Positions 1 to 10,958 of a stretch of DNA of 64,000 bases are shown here, one piece after another (position 1 is the first letter of the stretch; each line of letters begins with the position of its first letter). Position numbers and translations under genes: made by a program. Below the pieces are notes generated by a model. That model saw nothing but the letters and a program-made list of their open reading frames with translations, was not told the DNA's origin and made no database searches. The stretch covers positions 1 through 64,000 of the forward strand of contig JAAEAF010003752.1 in NCBI GenBank assembly GCA_011037195.1. Reading direction: 5' to 3'. The stretch comes from Triatoma infestans (taxonomy: Eukaryota > Arthropoda > Insecta > Hemiptera > Reduviidae).

Positions 1-16
1 TTGGTGTTTAGAACGT

Positions 17-59
17 ACCCGTACGCGTATACTAGCATTACTTATATACGCGTACGGGT
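17..59 (+). promoter_or_regulatory. CRESS-virus replication-origin stem-loop, copy A1
   Basis: A perfect 15-bp inverted repeat (17-31 and 45-59) closes a 13-nt loop. The loop contains TAGCATTAC at 33-41, close to the circovirus-type nonamer TAGTATTAC that Rep nicks to start rolling-circle replication. It lies 36 bp upstream of the Rep start on the same strand. The same hairpin occurs at 55091-55133 before Rep A2, which supports it being the origin of this viral lineage. Confidence 0.88.
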
Positions 60-94
60 TAAACTCTAGTCAGTGTTCACTAAGATTTCCAAGT

Positions 95-1237
95 ATGAAG
101 GTCATACAACAGACGTCTAGTGGCAAGCGTGAGCATGTCGGTTCATCACCTCCCACCAAGGCCAAGAAGCGTCAGCGTGGTAGTAGTCAGTTTCTCATGA
201 CTTTACCATTAGGTGGGGAGAAACCATCCTTTTATATACGGGACTTAGTGTTACTGAACTTAAAACTTTTTGCGACAGTGATAAGTTATTGTATAAGTTT
301 AGAAACAGGTCAGAGAGGTACGCATAGTGAGTATCATGTACATATTTATGTTAAATTTTTGGAAAAATTGTTGCTGGTAGATGTGGGCGATTATTATAAA
401 GCAGTATTTGATGTTGAACATTTTGATGTACAATCAGTGAGGTCGGAACCTAATGTTCTTAAATATATAACTTAGGAAGATGAACATTGTTTGCACAATT
501 TTAAAATTTCAATGCTTTCTGTTCGGTTTCAATGTTTCCATTATTTTAGCCAAATGGAAGTGTTTAGTTTTTGTCATCCCTTTGTTGTTGAACATAGGAA
601 TAATTATAAATTTTTAATAAATATGTATGAAGAGGTACGCTCAAAGCTTCGCCTTGGTTACAGTTATATATATCCTGATGTAAGGGTTGATTTTGAATGG
701 TGTAACAAAGTTAATACATGGTATGATACTTTTGTCACTACATGTTATTATTATAAGAAAAAACATTTATATTTACGCGGCCCTTCAAATGTTGGTAAAA
801 GTACTGTTATTAATTCTTTGCTTCGCGGGTTGCATTCTCTAATTTTGTATGGACCGTCAAGTAAAATAGCATATCCTTTTGATATGTTATTAGATACTCA
901 TCGGGTGATTTTGTTGGAGGAATTTAATATAAATAATTGGGATTTAGATTTCATTAAAAAACTTTTAGCGGGCGATGTTGTTACTATTAATAGAAAGTAT
1001 TGTGATAACAGAAAGTACGCTAACAAGTTGCCTATTATTATGATATCAAATTACCGACCGCCAGATTCTCTTGAATTTCTAAATCGTGTTTGTGTTATTA
1101 ATGCGGATCAACCTTTTTTTCAGGATATAACCGAAGGCCCTTTTATTACTTCTACTGATGCCGTATTTGTACCGTCGTCGCCGGCTAGTTCGGAGATATT
1201 ATCGTCCCCGGTTCGTCCGTCTACGTCGAGGTACTAA
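95..1237 (+). pseudogene. rep: Rep A1: rolling-circle replication initiator of an endogenous CRESS virus, broken
   Basis: Rep proteins nick the origin hairpin and unwind DNA during rolling-circle replication of single-stranded DNA viruses. The first part (95-475) carries motif I (FLMTLPLG) and motif II (HVHIYV). Motif III reads YIT followed by a TAG stop at 473-475, exactly where the active-site lysine belongs; copy A2 has YITK there. The same frame continues to 1237 with an SF3 helicase: Walker A SNVGKST, Walker B VILLEEF, motif C IMISNY. The only break I see is this single nonsense codon. The 3' end overlaps Cap by about 80 nt. Rep A2 is the close relative, visibly diverged. Confidence 0.9.
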
Positions 1238-1944
1238 ATTACATACTAGTTTTTGTTCTTCCTCGAGTAGCGTAGCGGCATCAGTGGTTATCAACAGGAC
1301 CATCATCATTTTAAGTGGCTTAATCCTGTTATGTATGATTGCGATAATGATACAGAATTGATTGAAGCAAATTGTAAATTATACGGTAAGGTGAAGTTAT
1401 TGAGTGTACTTTGGATTATAGATTCCTTTAGTGTTCTATTTAGTGTTCTTCTAATAGCAAATATAATGAAGAAAATTTACAAGCTCCAAATTATCATTTT
1501 CCTGCTGATATCGATGTTAATGATTTTTCTGCAAGTGGACCAAAAATATTGGAATATTTTTATAACAATGGTTATACTAAGGGTGATATTACTGCTACGG
1601 CGTTTAATGTGCCGAAGACGGTTGATATGGGATACACTTCCACAAATATTTCTAAGGAGAGGTACATTACGCCTCGTACGAAATTTAGGATTAAATGGAA
1701 TCCGAAGGCTAACACAATTGATTCTACTGAGATATTGAATAATTCGGATACTTTTGGCAAGTTTTGTGATATATTAAAAATTAATAAACCGCCTCCTTTG
1801 TTATATGTAAGACCATTTGATGGTGAACAAAGAAATAAAGATCAGGTTGATGCAACGCAAATGATAGCTAGTTATGTTACTTGTAGAGTACGAACGTATT
1901 ATAGGTTTATGTTTTCCGGACGTTTGTATAACGTGCCTTTCTAA
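1158..1944 (+). pseudogene. cap: Cap A1: capsid-protein gene of endogenous CRESS virus, frameshifted
   Basis: The start is ATG with a strongly arginine-rich N-terminus (MPYLYRRRRLVRRYYRPRF), typical of circovirus-like capsid proteins, overlapping the Rep end in another frame. Coding similarity to Cap A2 shifts frame near 1280 and again between about 1390 and 1480. The C-terminal part is open from 1549 to 1944 and ends in a tyrosine- and arginine-rich segment. Known role of the family: forms the virion shell and binds ssDNA. The frame changes make this copy non-coding as a full capsid. Confidence 0.8.
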
Positions 1945-1954
1945 TATTTTGTAG

Positions 1955-2338
1955 ATGGAAGCTAGAAGAATAAGTGCTTTTGAACGCCTTCAGGAGAGTC
2001 ATAATTTGAAAAGCTGGCCTGCCTATTTTTTGGAAATTATTTTTTGTACAAATTTAAATTTCTATGCTAATCGCTTAAAATTTGTTGCTTTTTGTGCCAT
2101 TAACAATTTCGATATTAATATGGTTATAGACATATTGGAACTTTTTCACGAGAATGTTAGTGGTAGGAATTATGTAAAAATATATTCTTTACTCCAAGAC
2201 TGTTACAATAGACGTGCTTATACACTAAGATATGAATCGTATGATGTAAATTCCAAATGTATGAGAAATATCGGTGGTGTAATGTACGCACTACCGGGTT
2301 TATATTCATTAAATACTGTACATATCCTAAATATATAA
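1955..2338 (+). CDS. ORF3 A1: third conserved CRESS-virus gene, function unknown
   Basis: An uninterrupted 127-codon frame starts 11 nt after the Cap stop on the same strand. I do not recognise the family. It shares a pattern with the ORF3s at 38690, 40188, 42651 and 54508: an SWP or NWP motif followed by an aromatic residue near the N-terminus, a short hydrophobic run ending in Cys, then an N-R-x-K-like element, a hydrophobic FCxxN-like stretch, helix-forming isoleucine/leucine repeats, and a late RYxS-like motif. There is no signal peptide or clear membrane segment. Its fixed place after Cap suggests it is a true viral gene. It is intact here although Rep and Cap of the same copy are broken. 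Confidence 0.75.
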   Translation: MEARRISAFERLQESHNLKSWPAYFLEIIFCTNLNFYANRLKFVAFCAINNFDINMVIDILELFHENVSGRNYVKIYSLLQDCYNRRAYTLRYESYDVNSKCMRNIGGVMYALPGLYSLNTVHILNI

Positions 2339-2439
2339 CCTAATAATTTAAAGCAAAAATTTTAAATAATAATTAAAGCAAAAATACTGTAAATATTAAT
2401 TACATACTTTACGCGTATTATACTGTACATACTTTACAC
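2339..2439. other. AT-rich junction between viral copy A1 and gypsy remnant
   Basis: About 100 bp of AT-rich sequence follows ORF3, with short repeats (aaagcaaaaat twice, catactttac twice). The exact virus/gypsy boundary cannot be set without an intact reference. Confidence 0.5.
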
Positions 2440-3345
2440 AAAAAGGGCAGGCTATTTCTATGGACGTCTTAGGTCCCCTTGAAATATCTGCCAACGAACA
2501 AACCGGAGAACAGTACAAATATATTCTCGCCGTTATTTGTCAATTTTCGAGGTTATTTGTCAAGTTTTTCCGCTAATCGACCAGAAAGCAGAAACTATAG
2601 CGCGCATTTTGGTCAATGAAATTATTACAAGGTACGGTTCACCTAAATATATTTTAACAGATTTAGGCACGAACTTTACCTTAACAATAATTCTCCAGAT
2701 CTGCGAATTATTAAAGATTAAAAAAATATGTACGACAGCTTACCATCCAGCCTCGAACGGTCGCCTAGAGCGAGAATTCACAAAGATATCGCCAATAATA
2801 TTTCACACTATGTCAGTACTTCAAAAGAGTGGCATAAGTTTTTGCCATTAATCAAAGCCGCTCACAACTCTACAGTAAATTCATCAACAAAGTTCACGCC
2901 TCACGAATTAGTATTTGGAGCTAAATTTCATTTTCCATGGATGTTAAACGTATCCAATAAAAATTTACAAAAATTCAATATTCATACTCTGCATAACAAA
3001 ATTAAAACCGTACGCGATGCTGCAAAGGTTCACAACACTAAAGCTAAAGCTGTTCGAGAGAAATTATTTAACAGAAAAATTTCCAATGAAAAATTTTATC
3101 CGGGAGACGACGTCTATGTCAAAAATTTTTAAAGTAGAAGGCAAATTTTCAAAAAAATACCACGGTCCCTATAAAATCCATAAAGTATAGGAAAATCAAA
3201 CAGCAAAAATATTAATCGGTGATACAAAAAAGACCATACGCCTTAATAAATTAAAAAAGGCATTTCTACGAAATCGGCACAAAAAACATCACATGACATT
3301 ATGCAGCGAAAGTAAACAATTTAGCAACATTCAAAACAATTGAAT
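2440..3345 (+). pseudogene. pol: Ty3/gypsy integrase remnant
   Basis: Three overlapping frames together resemble the core and C-terminal part of a gypsy integrase. Visible are the MDVLGPL start of the catalytic core, the second Asp in ILTDLGTNF, HPASNGRLER with the catalytic Glu, an HNST..FTPHELVFG region and a C-terminal GDDVYVKNF. Frameshifts lie near 2560 and 2790 and stops follow 3130. Integrase inserts retrotransposon cDNA. Gag, protease, RT and RNase H are absent, so this is a 3' fragment lying directly beside viral copy A1. It is clearly a pseudogene. Confidence 0.85.
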
Positions 3346-3351
3346 ACCTGG

Positions 3352-4092
3352 TGTTGGGAGGATTCTTATCTAGTCCAAGGAAAATTCTCAACTACATTCT
3401 CCCATGATATTCGATTATTAAAACATTGGATGAAGAAATAGTCAAGTGTGATTTGAATTTATACAATGCAACTAATTTCGGGAGTCAGATTAAGACTTAA
3501 CATTTTGATTAATGATAATGTTAATTGCATTTAAAAAGCATATTTACAATAAAAGCGAAAATTTAAAATTTGTACATAACTAATCTATAGTTCTTTAGAC
3601 ATTTTATTCACATTGTTTCATTTATGCAATTTACTATACACTAATGTTAATTTTTTTTTTCATTCGTTTTTTTTTTGTTTTTTTTGTTAATTGGGATGCG
3701 GAAAGGAATAATTTGTAGGGTTTCTCTGATCGATGATGTACTGGAAACGTACATCTACTCCCCCACCAAACGTTTAACATACATCTACTTCCCCACCGCT
3801 CATACGCCTTCATCCCCGCTACTACAGCTAGTCCCCGCTAATACTTCAATAAGCAGGGGGGCAAGAAGAAATCTAACTGGCTACGAATTGTAGGTGGGTC
3901 AAGAAAATTGGTATAAATGACAACGCTACATCATATTGATAATGAGTAAATCAGTAGTAATCATTAGCGATACACATACGTGCTTTTACGTCTGTCTCTC
4001 TCCTTCGCTCTATCAACTAGTCATTCGGCAGTTTAAGTAAATATTGTTAATTATATCATTGTGAAATTTACCAGTGTCTTCATCCCTTCACA
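3352..4092 (+). repeat. Possible 3' LTR of the gypsy remnant
   Basis: The stretch begins TGTTGGGAGG just after the integrase remnant and ends CTTCACA, giving TG...CA termini. It contains a TATA-like GGTATAAATGA at 3910 and long T runs. No second LTR or target duplication is visible in the window, so the limits are a guess. Confidence 0.35.
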
Positions 4093-4129
4093 CTAGCAAA
4101 AAGTTTTTTTTTATGAACACATTAGATAT

Positions 4130-5470
4130 AGGCGACAAATTTATTAGAACAACCTGGAAAAAGTCTGATGGCTCAGGATTGATAGAGACCAAAGAGGTAA
4201 TCGAAGCAAGAGGAAGAGCATAAGCCCGGTAATTAAAGATAAAATTGTGGAACACTTCGATTCGTTCCAGAGAATAGAATCCCGCTATTTAAGAGCCCAA
4301 ACTTCCGGGGAATTCATAGATGGGTCGCTATATTTGTCACAAATTGTATAGGTATTATAAAGAAATACAAGAAAAAAAAAAACCGGTCTGCCTATTGCAA
4401 AAAAAATTTACAAACGAAAAAATTTTTAATACCAATTTTAAGATTCCATGAAAGGACCAGTGTCCTATTTGTGAATCAAATGAATCTGAACGGGGTAATG
4501 TGGATGAAAATTATAAAAAAACAAAAACATATAACTAACAAAACCAGAAGTAGAAAAGAAAAAGCAAGAAATGTTTTGGAATCAATGGAAAACACTTCTG
4601 TTGTCGTCACCTGTTTTGACTTGGAAGCGGTTCTTCCAACTCTCCATGCGGAGACATTTCTACATTTTATTACAAATGTCGCTTGACTTGTTTTAACTTT
4701 ACAATTTATGAAATAACTTCAAAAATGGGACACTGTTTTTTTTTGGCACGACGCAAGTCTAATCGCGTCGTGCCAACGAAATCGCAACTTTTTTGTTCCG
4801 ATATCTGATGGGGAACATTGTAACGGAAAAGAAATGATTTTTTACTCAGACAATTGGCGTCGGACAAAATAAAAAACAAATTCATTGTTTCAATGTAAAT
4901 TTACGCAATAAGCAATTTAAATATAAGGTCTATTACACATAAGTTTTTGACAGTAGGTCCACACACGCGGAGACTCAATGCACTCAACCATGGAGAGACA
5001 AAAGAAAAAAAAACCTAAAAAGTGGTCCTATTTATGTGCCTTCACAGAGGCCAATCGTGATTAAAACTGCAAAAATAGAATAAAGAAGGAAAACCATATT
5101 TAGTTACTGAAATAGCTACAGAAGAATTCAGGGATTTTTAAAGAACTCAACCAAATTCTTGGGACAAATTTTGCAGTGAATATAAACAATGAATAAATCA
5201 AATAGAGTGAGATTGTGAATATTAGAGTGTGGAAAGATAAACCTACATCATTTTTTTTTTTACAAAACTAACTTTGATGATGACTGCAATAAGTTACACT
5301 TCCTGAGTAAGCAGAGGGGGGTCTTCCTATAATGCTGTATAAATACAAGCTAAAGCAAAGCATACATTAAACCTCTAAAGGTTTCGGAAAAAACAACACT
5401 GCATCTCTTAGAATTATGTGATAAAAAGATAGATTATTTGATAAAGCCAATTTTTACCAAAGCTTTTATT
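4130..5470 (+). pseudogene. Heavily decayed DNA transposase remnant (Sola-like family, tentative)
   Basis: Scattered pieces in different frames fit a widespread transposase family in the order expected: KDKIVEHFDSFQRIESRY then EFIDGS (4225-4330), FDLEAVLPTLHAETFLHFI (4616-4670), a degraded FYSDN (about 4840), and a C-terminal FKELNQILGTNFAVN (5138-5185). A second, better-kept relative lies at 10959-12807. Many stops and frameshifts show an old insertion. The Sola assignment rests on recalled motif style (SDxCxGQNKN) and is tentative; that it is a transposase relic is more secure. Confidence 0.55.
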
Positions 5471-5788
5471 ATCGAAATCTAATGTGACCAAATAAAATTG
5501 ATATATTATCTGTAATTAAATTTATTATTTTATTGTACAAATATTTTATTTTAATGAAAATAAATAGTGTTCTGTAAATATAAATAAAATTTTATTTATT
5601 TAATAAAGAATTTTGAACTTCATTGTTACTTTTAGTAGATTTAATAATGAATTATTTTAGAATCTACATAGTTTCGATTTATTTCCTGTTCATTGCCACA
5701 ATTTGTAAATTAAAAAAAAAAAAAAAAAATCAAGCTAATTAATAATATTATTTCCCAACTTTTAAATTTTCTCTCTTCTCAGTCTTCT
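5471..5788. other. AT-rich non-coding stretch
   Basis: No coding frame. Holds an A17 run near 5714 and TA-rich sequence. Ends at the TTA target duplicate (5789-5791) of the PIF/Harbinger element. Confidence 0.6.
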
Positions 5789-5791
5789 TTA

Positions 5792-5836
5792 AGGGGCCCA
5801 CACACTATCAACCTGGTCGACAACCTTGTTGTCAAC
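5792..5836 (+). repeat. Left terminal inverted repeat of PIF/Harbinger element
   Basis: About 45 bp match the reverse complement of 9160-9204 with roughly three mismatches; the outer 16 bp (AGGGGCCCACACACTA) are identical. Inside lies another inverted pair around TTGTTGTCAACATTGCATGT, giving subterminal hairpin potential. Confidence 0.9.
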
Positions 5837-6221
5837 ATTGCATGTTGACAACAAGGTTGAACGTGTGTGCCTTGGTTGAATGTTGAATTTAGCGGTTGAA
5901 GACAATGTTGAAAAAATCCAAGTGAGTTTGATTTTTGGTGGGCGGAGCCTGAGGTTGGCAACAGTGTTGGTGAATGTGTGGGGATGTTTACAACAAGGTT
6001 GTCAACATCAGTATAGACTATCTAGGTTTTGTGTTAAGTTGTATCAAATATTTATATTTTCATATAGTTATATATAGTTATATTTTCATTGTTTTGTTTG
6101 TGTGTGTTTATTTTTGGTTTGTATTATTATATAAGCTATATTAATACTTAGCTATATTATTAAAGTTTACTTAGCTATATTAATTACTCTTTTTTTTTCT
6201 CTAGATATTATTATTGTAATC

Positions 6222-7188
6222 ATGTCGTCAATACCCAATTTGCCCATTTGGATGCAGTTCTTCGACGCTTGGAGGGACCTTCCAGAAATTTGGAAAATTA
6301 AATCGGAGATCTATAAAGATAAGACCAAAAAAAAAAATGCATGGGAAAAACTTTTGAGTGTATATTTAGAAATCGATAAAAACGCTAACTTAGATAGTCT
6401 TAAGAAAAGACTTACTAATATTAGAACATGTTATCGACGTGAATTAAAAAAAATTCTGCAGGCCGAAAAATCTGGGGCCGGTGGCGAAAATGAGTACGAA
6501 CCAAATTTATGGTATTTTTCAGAATTAGATTTTTTAAGGGACCAGGAGGTCCAAATTCCTGGTGTATCTACGATTGAAGTAGAAGATGATCACGAAATTG
6601 AGGCATCCGACTCAGTGGTATGTAAAAAGGTTACTTACTTTGTTTTTTTAATGTTATTGGGCTGTACAAATACAGTGAGTACTTGATTCCATTTTATTGT
6701 TTCAGGAATGTATTGAGCCGAAATCTCTTTCGTATAAAAGAAAAAAAAAGGCTCCGCTTGATATAATGGCAGAAAGAAATAATATATTAAAAGATGCAGT
6801 CCAAACTATGAACCTTGGAGTTAAAAAAGATGATGCATCGGTTTATTCAGAAAGTTGGGCAGTTTCTTTTAGGAAACTTTCTGCAAATCAACAATTATTT
6901 GCAAAAAAAGCAATCGACGAAATTTTAATTCTTGGGCAACTGGGACAACTTAGTCTAAATTCAGTGAATGCCCCATCTTCAAGTAATTCTTCCACACATT
7001 CATCATCATGTTCAACTCCACTTCACAATAATTCCAGATCATCAACACCTTACATACCTGCCTCCACACCCTCAACCTCACAATGTGAAAACTTACCTAT
7101 TGTAGAGGTAGAACTTCAACCAACAATTATGCGTTCTGAAAATTATGCCAGTTATGAGCAATTACTGTCAGACTCACTGTATCGTTGA
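6222..7188 (+). CDS. MADF/BESS-like accessory protein of PIF/Harbinger element (two exons)
   Basis: Gene model: exons 6222-6617 and 6706-7188 with an 88-bp GT-AG intron (GTATGT...TTTCAG), joining in phase to 292 residues. Residues about 10-110 look like a MADF (Myb/SANT-like) domain: FFDAWRDLPEIWKIKS, then WEKLL, LKKRLTNIRTCYRRE and LWYFSELDFL. Residues about 205-235 (FRKLSANQQLFAKKAIDEI) resemble a BESS protein-interaction motif, followed by a Ser/Thr-rich tail. In this superfamily the MADF/Myb protein binds the element ends and helps bring the transposase into the nucleus. The gene is uninterrupted and convergent with the transposase. Confidence 0.85.
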
Positions 7189-7753
7189 TTTATGTTAATA
7201 AATAATTTATTTACTAATGTCATATATTGTTACCATTTATTTAACCCAGATAGTCCTGAATTTTTTTTTTTTTTAAATTTTTCTTTAAATTGTTTCTATT
7301 GGATGCTTATAGTAGTCTAGCATCAATTTTACACTTAGCGATATCGATATGTCGCTAATAAATGATGTCCTTCTGGAAGGACGTTAGGAAAATAGGACAT
7401 CAAAATTTCAATATAGAGGAAAAAATGAATTTTATGAAATTCATACTAATACTAATGAAATACTAAGTGAACTAATTTGCAATGTATTTACAATAAACTA
7501 CATATTAACAATAAATTTCTACCATTATTATAACATTACAGAAAATTGTCTATTAAAGTTTTATTACAAATTAATATAATTACTGCTAATAAATAATTTA
7601 TTTACTACTGTCATATATTGTTACCATTTATTTAAGATATCTACCATTAATATAACATTACAGAAAATTGTGTTTAAAATTTTTATTACTGTTACCTAAA
7701 GAACAATGCGTGGGCGAACTTTTGCATTTACTTTTTCAATGTAAACATCATTT
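7189..7753. other. Non-coding spacer between convergent transposon genes
   Basis: No gene. A block of about 48 bp (taataaataatttatttact...) at 7195-7243 recurs at 7587-7636, and an aacattacagaaaattgt motif occurs near 7533 and 7660, showing an internal duplication. AATAAA-type signals for both genes lie here. Confidence 0.7.
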
Positions 7754-9070
7754 TTACTTTATGCATTTATCTTGCCAAGATACTGCTCCCACTCCATTGA
7801 AGTAAGCAGTGAATTTTTGCCTCGTCTCTTTTGCCTCCAAAGTAGAATTTCTTGAAAGGCATGGTTCAACTTCACATAGTTGCTGAGGGTCATTTCTCCA
7901 TGGTGCAATCTCGATTTCCGAAGTAATTGTACTTTCTAAATCTACACTACCTCGTAAATATGCAGATGAATTAGTTCTTCTTAAAAAATTATGCAAGTAG
8001 CAAGTACATAAAGTAATTATGGTCGCTTTATCTGGACACAAATTTATAATGTTCAAAAGAACGCGAAATCTGGATGCTGTTATGCCAAAAGCGTTCTCAA
8101 CAATTCTTCGAGCTCTTGAAAGCCTGTAATTGAATATTAGTTCATGTTTTGAAAGATTGTAACCACTGTAAGGTTTCATGATGTTAGTTTTTAAAGGAAA
8201 TGCATCGTCACCAACAAGTACAAATGGCATTTCGTGTGAGAAATCATCATGAATGTGGGCTGGCTGAGGAATATTAAACTTGTTTCCCTTAAAGTCTTCA
8301 TAAAATTTGCTGTTTGATACTATCCCTCCGTCTGATACACGACCATTTGCGCCAGCTTCAGCCACTATGAACTCATAGTTTGCATCAACTAATGCAAGTA
8401 AAACTATACTAAATTTTTTTTTGTAATTAAAATAGTACGATCCAGAGTTGGCGGGTTTTTTAATTTCTATGTGCTTTCCATCAACAGCACCAATGCAATT
8501 TGGAAAGTTCCACCTTTTTCGAAATTGCTCCGAAACAGCCACCCATTCTTCTTCTGTTCTTGGTACCTGAAACCAAAGAGATTCAGTACAAAGAAAGCAA
8601 GTTAGATGATGCTTCTAAATGAAGTATAACTTAAAAAATGCCTACCTTAATATACTCTTTTAAAGCTTTGACTATTGCGTTACAGGTCTCTATGATAATG
8701 TCACCAAGACTTTGTGGCGATATAGCGGTAAGAAACTTCAAATCTTCATAGCTCTGCCCACTGGCTAAAAAACGCAGGGTTGCAGAGAGCCTTCATTCGC
8801 TGTAATAGCACTTCTCATTATCGTATCATTTTTTTGGATAAATGGTCTCACTTTATTCAACAACAAATCATAAGTCTCACTGTCCATTCTTAAAAAGTTT
8901 TTAAAATCCTCAGGTGCTCCGATACGCAGCTCTCTCATTAAATTGGAATGAGAAAAGTGGACACGATTTAGGTACCACTCTTTTGTCCAAATTTTTCTTT
9001 TTTTAGAAGGAAGATACTCATCATTACACAACTCACTCAAAATTACCAATTTAAGTAAATTATCACTCAT
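7754..9070 (-). pseudogene. PIF/Harbinger DDE transposase, one frameshift
   Basis: Two exons on the minus strand: 9070-8646 and 8566-7754, with a 79-bp GT-AG intron (GTAGGC...TTTCAG). Exon 1 encodes the N-terminal region and shifts frame around 8790-8794, where GAAGGC looks like a single-base loss; downstream the other frame continues LRFLASGQSYEDLKFL to the splice donor. Exon 2 is a clean DDE_4 domain: catalytic Asp in GAVDGKHIEI, Asp in VGDDAFPL, Glu in RIVENAFG, and LCTCYLHNFL near the end. It cuts and pastes the element at TWA sites. Everything else is open, so this is a recently broken gene or a sequencing artefact. Confidence 0.88.
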
Positions 9071-9159
9071 TTTTCTTTACTACCTCTCAAATCAAAAAAA
9101 TAATTAAGACTGATGTTGACAACTTGGTTGTCTCGTGTGTGCACAATAACCTCAACTTT

Positions 9160-9204
9160 GTTGACAACAAGGTTGACGACCATGTTGGTAGTGTGTGGGC
9201 CCCT
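9160..9204 (-). repeat. Right terminal inverted repeat of PIF/Harbinger element
   Basis: Reverse complement of the left terminus with about three mismatches over 45 bp; followed directly by TTA (9205-9207), the target duplicate. Confidence 0.9.
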
Positions 9205-9207
9205 TTA

Positions 9208-10370
9208 CAAGTATAGCTTACTCCATAACCAAACAATAACCACCTTCTAACGTTCAACTCTCTATTTTTCCTTAACAGGTACCGTATCTTTTTAACTACG
9301 TAATATTTTTTAATCATTCAATGTTCAGTTTTTTATTTTAATATAATTTTCTGTATTTCACTTTGTTTTGTTTATGTAGTTCCTGAGATGTGAGGAATGT
9401 CGGAACACCAAAGATGTCCCAAACGTCGAATAAACTTTATATAGATAAATAGTTTTTTTTTTGGGTCCCACCCAACTAATATTTTGCTTATTTAGTGTTT
9501 TAATTTCTTATCCTGTTGCAAGCCCCAAAATATTATTAAACACCGCATTAAAATCAAGTTGTTTTAATAACCGGTGGAAAGTGTACGAAAAAAATTATTA
9601 TTATTAATTTATTATTAAAATATTAATATTAATAAATAATTAAAGTGCTTGAAACCAAGTACATCTATAAGAGATGGAAATGAGAAACAGACTTCATAAC
9701 AACGAGATTACAGAGAATTCATCACTCGAAGTTCCGAAGAAGAGACGGAAGCTAATATAATGGGACCTTCACAAAACTTGGATTTCTGTTAAAAATTCGT
9801 TATCGGAAATTTGATACGTTTACACGTTTACTAGGAGTAAGAGAAATTAAAATTTAATAATAACTGCATTAGCTTGAGTATAGATAAAGTACCTAACTTC
9901 CCTTAGGATACATATTTTAAAGACAATGTACCCCCACTTTAAATATAAACAATTCATACTTAGCTACCAAAGTCTAACATAAAAAATACTAATAGCGAAA
10001 ATTCGGTTAGCATTGAAAAAATATCCATCTCATATATGAGAATTTAATTTAAATTCGACGTAAATGGTCCAGAATTCATCCCAATGTTGTAAACCATCCT
10101 GATATTGTGAAAAATATTGATTCTATTAAAAAGTTGGGAATAAATAGAATAAAAATTGAGTTGAATAAAGGGGGTATCTGCAAATAAACTTGTTAAATCT
10201 GTTGTTTTAAAAGATAATGGTTTTAATGTATATATCTGTAAAAACTGTGCATAAGTGTGTAAGTTGAATTTTTGGCAAAACTGATTAAGTACATCGGGAT
10301 GTAGACAGTGGGTTACTGCTCCTGCGCTCTGTGAATAAACCTCTAACTCGAGGGACCAACAGGTCCCTAT
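9208..10370. other. AT-rich non-coding region
   Basis: No supportable gene. A 110-codon minus-strand frame (10376-10044) has no recognisable domain and overlaps the start of a direct repeat. A poly-T run lies near 9455 and a TAT-rich stretch at 9590-9650. Confidence 0.55.
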
Positions 10371-10434
10371 CATCACCCTATATAAGGAAATATTTCAGTC
10401 TAATTAAAACAAATATTTAAACAATTAACTCAAC

Positions 10435-10641
10435 ATGGCAGAACCACTGGAGCCAAAACAGGATTTAGAAAGAAGAAAAAATATGTTTAAAAAGGATATA
10501 TTCACAGTAATAAATAATTTCCAGATAAGAAATAATAAAACAAAAACGCACAAAAAGAAACCACGTGGTCCAAATCAGAATATAAGGCTGAATAAAAGTT
10601 TTTATTTTAAATTTGACAAATTATACAAAATAGACGTATAA
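10435..10641 (+). CDS. Small basic ORF, 68 residues, unrecognised
   Basis: An ATG frame lies 65 nt after the TATA-like box of the left direct repeat. It is lysine- and arginine-rich (MAEPLEPKQDLERRKNM; KTKTHKKKPRGPNQN). There is no family that I recognise. It may be a leftover of an element's 5' coding region or a chance frame in AT-rich DNA. Confidence 0.3.
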   Translation: MAEPLEPKQDLERRKNMFKKDIFTVINNFQIRNNKTKTHKKKPRGPNQNIRLNKSFYFKFDKLYKIDV

Positions 10642-10736
10642 CAAAAAAATGTTATCAAATCAGAAATCTTAAAATATGACAAATATAACGAAGCCTAAAA
10701 AACAGACTTATAAGTAAAAGCAGAATCAACATGTAT

Positions 10737-10775
10737 TCCTCTGAGGATGGCACGCTGAGTGCCGAAACGTAAGGA
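10737..10775 (+). ncRNA. Hammerhead-like RNA hairpin, copy 1
   Basis: The outer pairing TCCT (10737-10740) with AGGA encloses CTGAGGA, a GGCAC-GCTGA-GTGCC stem-loop, then GAAACGT. The order CUGAxGA, stem II, GAAA is that of a hammerhead ribozyme core, with G in place of the usual U. A related motif at 28541-28580 keeps the GCAC/GTGC stem and GAAACGT but has GTCC/GGAC as outer pair, a compensatory change. Self-cleavage is unproven and helix III is not evident. Confidence 0.4.
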
Positions 10776-10958
10776 TAAAACGAAATTCTGTAAAATACTT
10801 TACAAATGAAAAAATAAATAAAAAAATCTTGGCTGAAAACTGGTTCATTACATCATCACCCTATATAAGGAAATATTCCAGCCTAATTAAAACAAATATT
10901 TATATAATTGATTAATATAATTTTCATAGGAAGTTGAACTTGAGTTTTTTTATTTTAG

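Larger units (their letters stand above)
5792..9204. mobile_element. PIF/Harbinger DNA transposon, structurally complete
   Basis: The 3413-bp element is flanked by TTA at 5789-5791 and TTA at 9205-9207, the 3-bp target duplication expected of PIF/Harbinger. Its ends are inverted repeats starting AGGGGCCCACACACTA, with TTGTTGTCAAC-type subterminal repeats. It holds two convergent two-exon genes, a MADF/BESS-like DNA-binding protein (+) and a DDE transposase (-), the usual pair of this superfamily. The transposase carries one apparent single-base frameshift, so the copy is probably not autonomous now but is not old. Confidence 0.93.
10371..10903 (+). mobile_element. Candidate small non-autonomous retroelement with ~50-bp direct repeats
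   Basis: A block of about 50 bp (CATCACCCTATATAAGGAAA...) at 10371-10420 recurs at 10854-10903 with a few mismatches. Each copy carries a TATA-box-like CTATATAAGG. Between them lie a 68-codon basic ORF and a hammerhead-like hairpin (10737-10775). Short direct repeats with a promoter and a self-cleaving RNA motif are features of Penelope-like elements and retrozymes; the assignment here is inference. Confidence 0.4.

Noticed and set aside
10044..10376. 110-codon minus-strand ORF
   Set aside because: No family features, AT-rich composition, overlaps a direct repeat of a candidate element.
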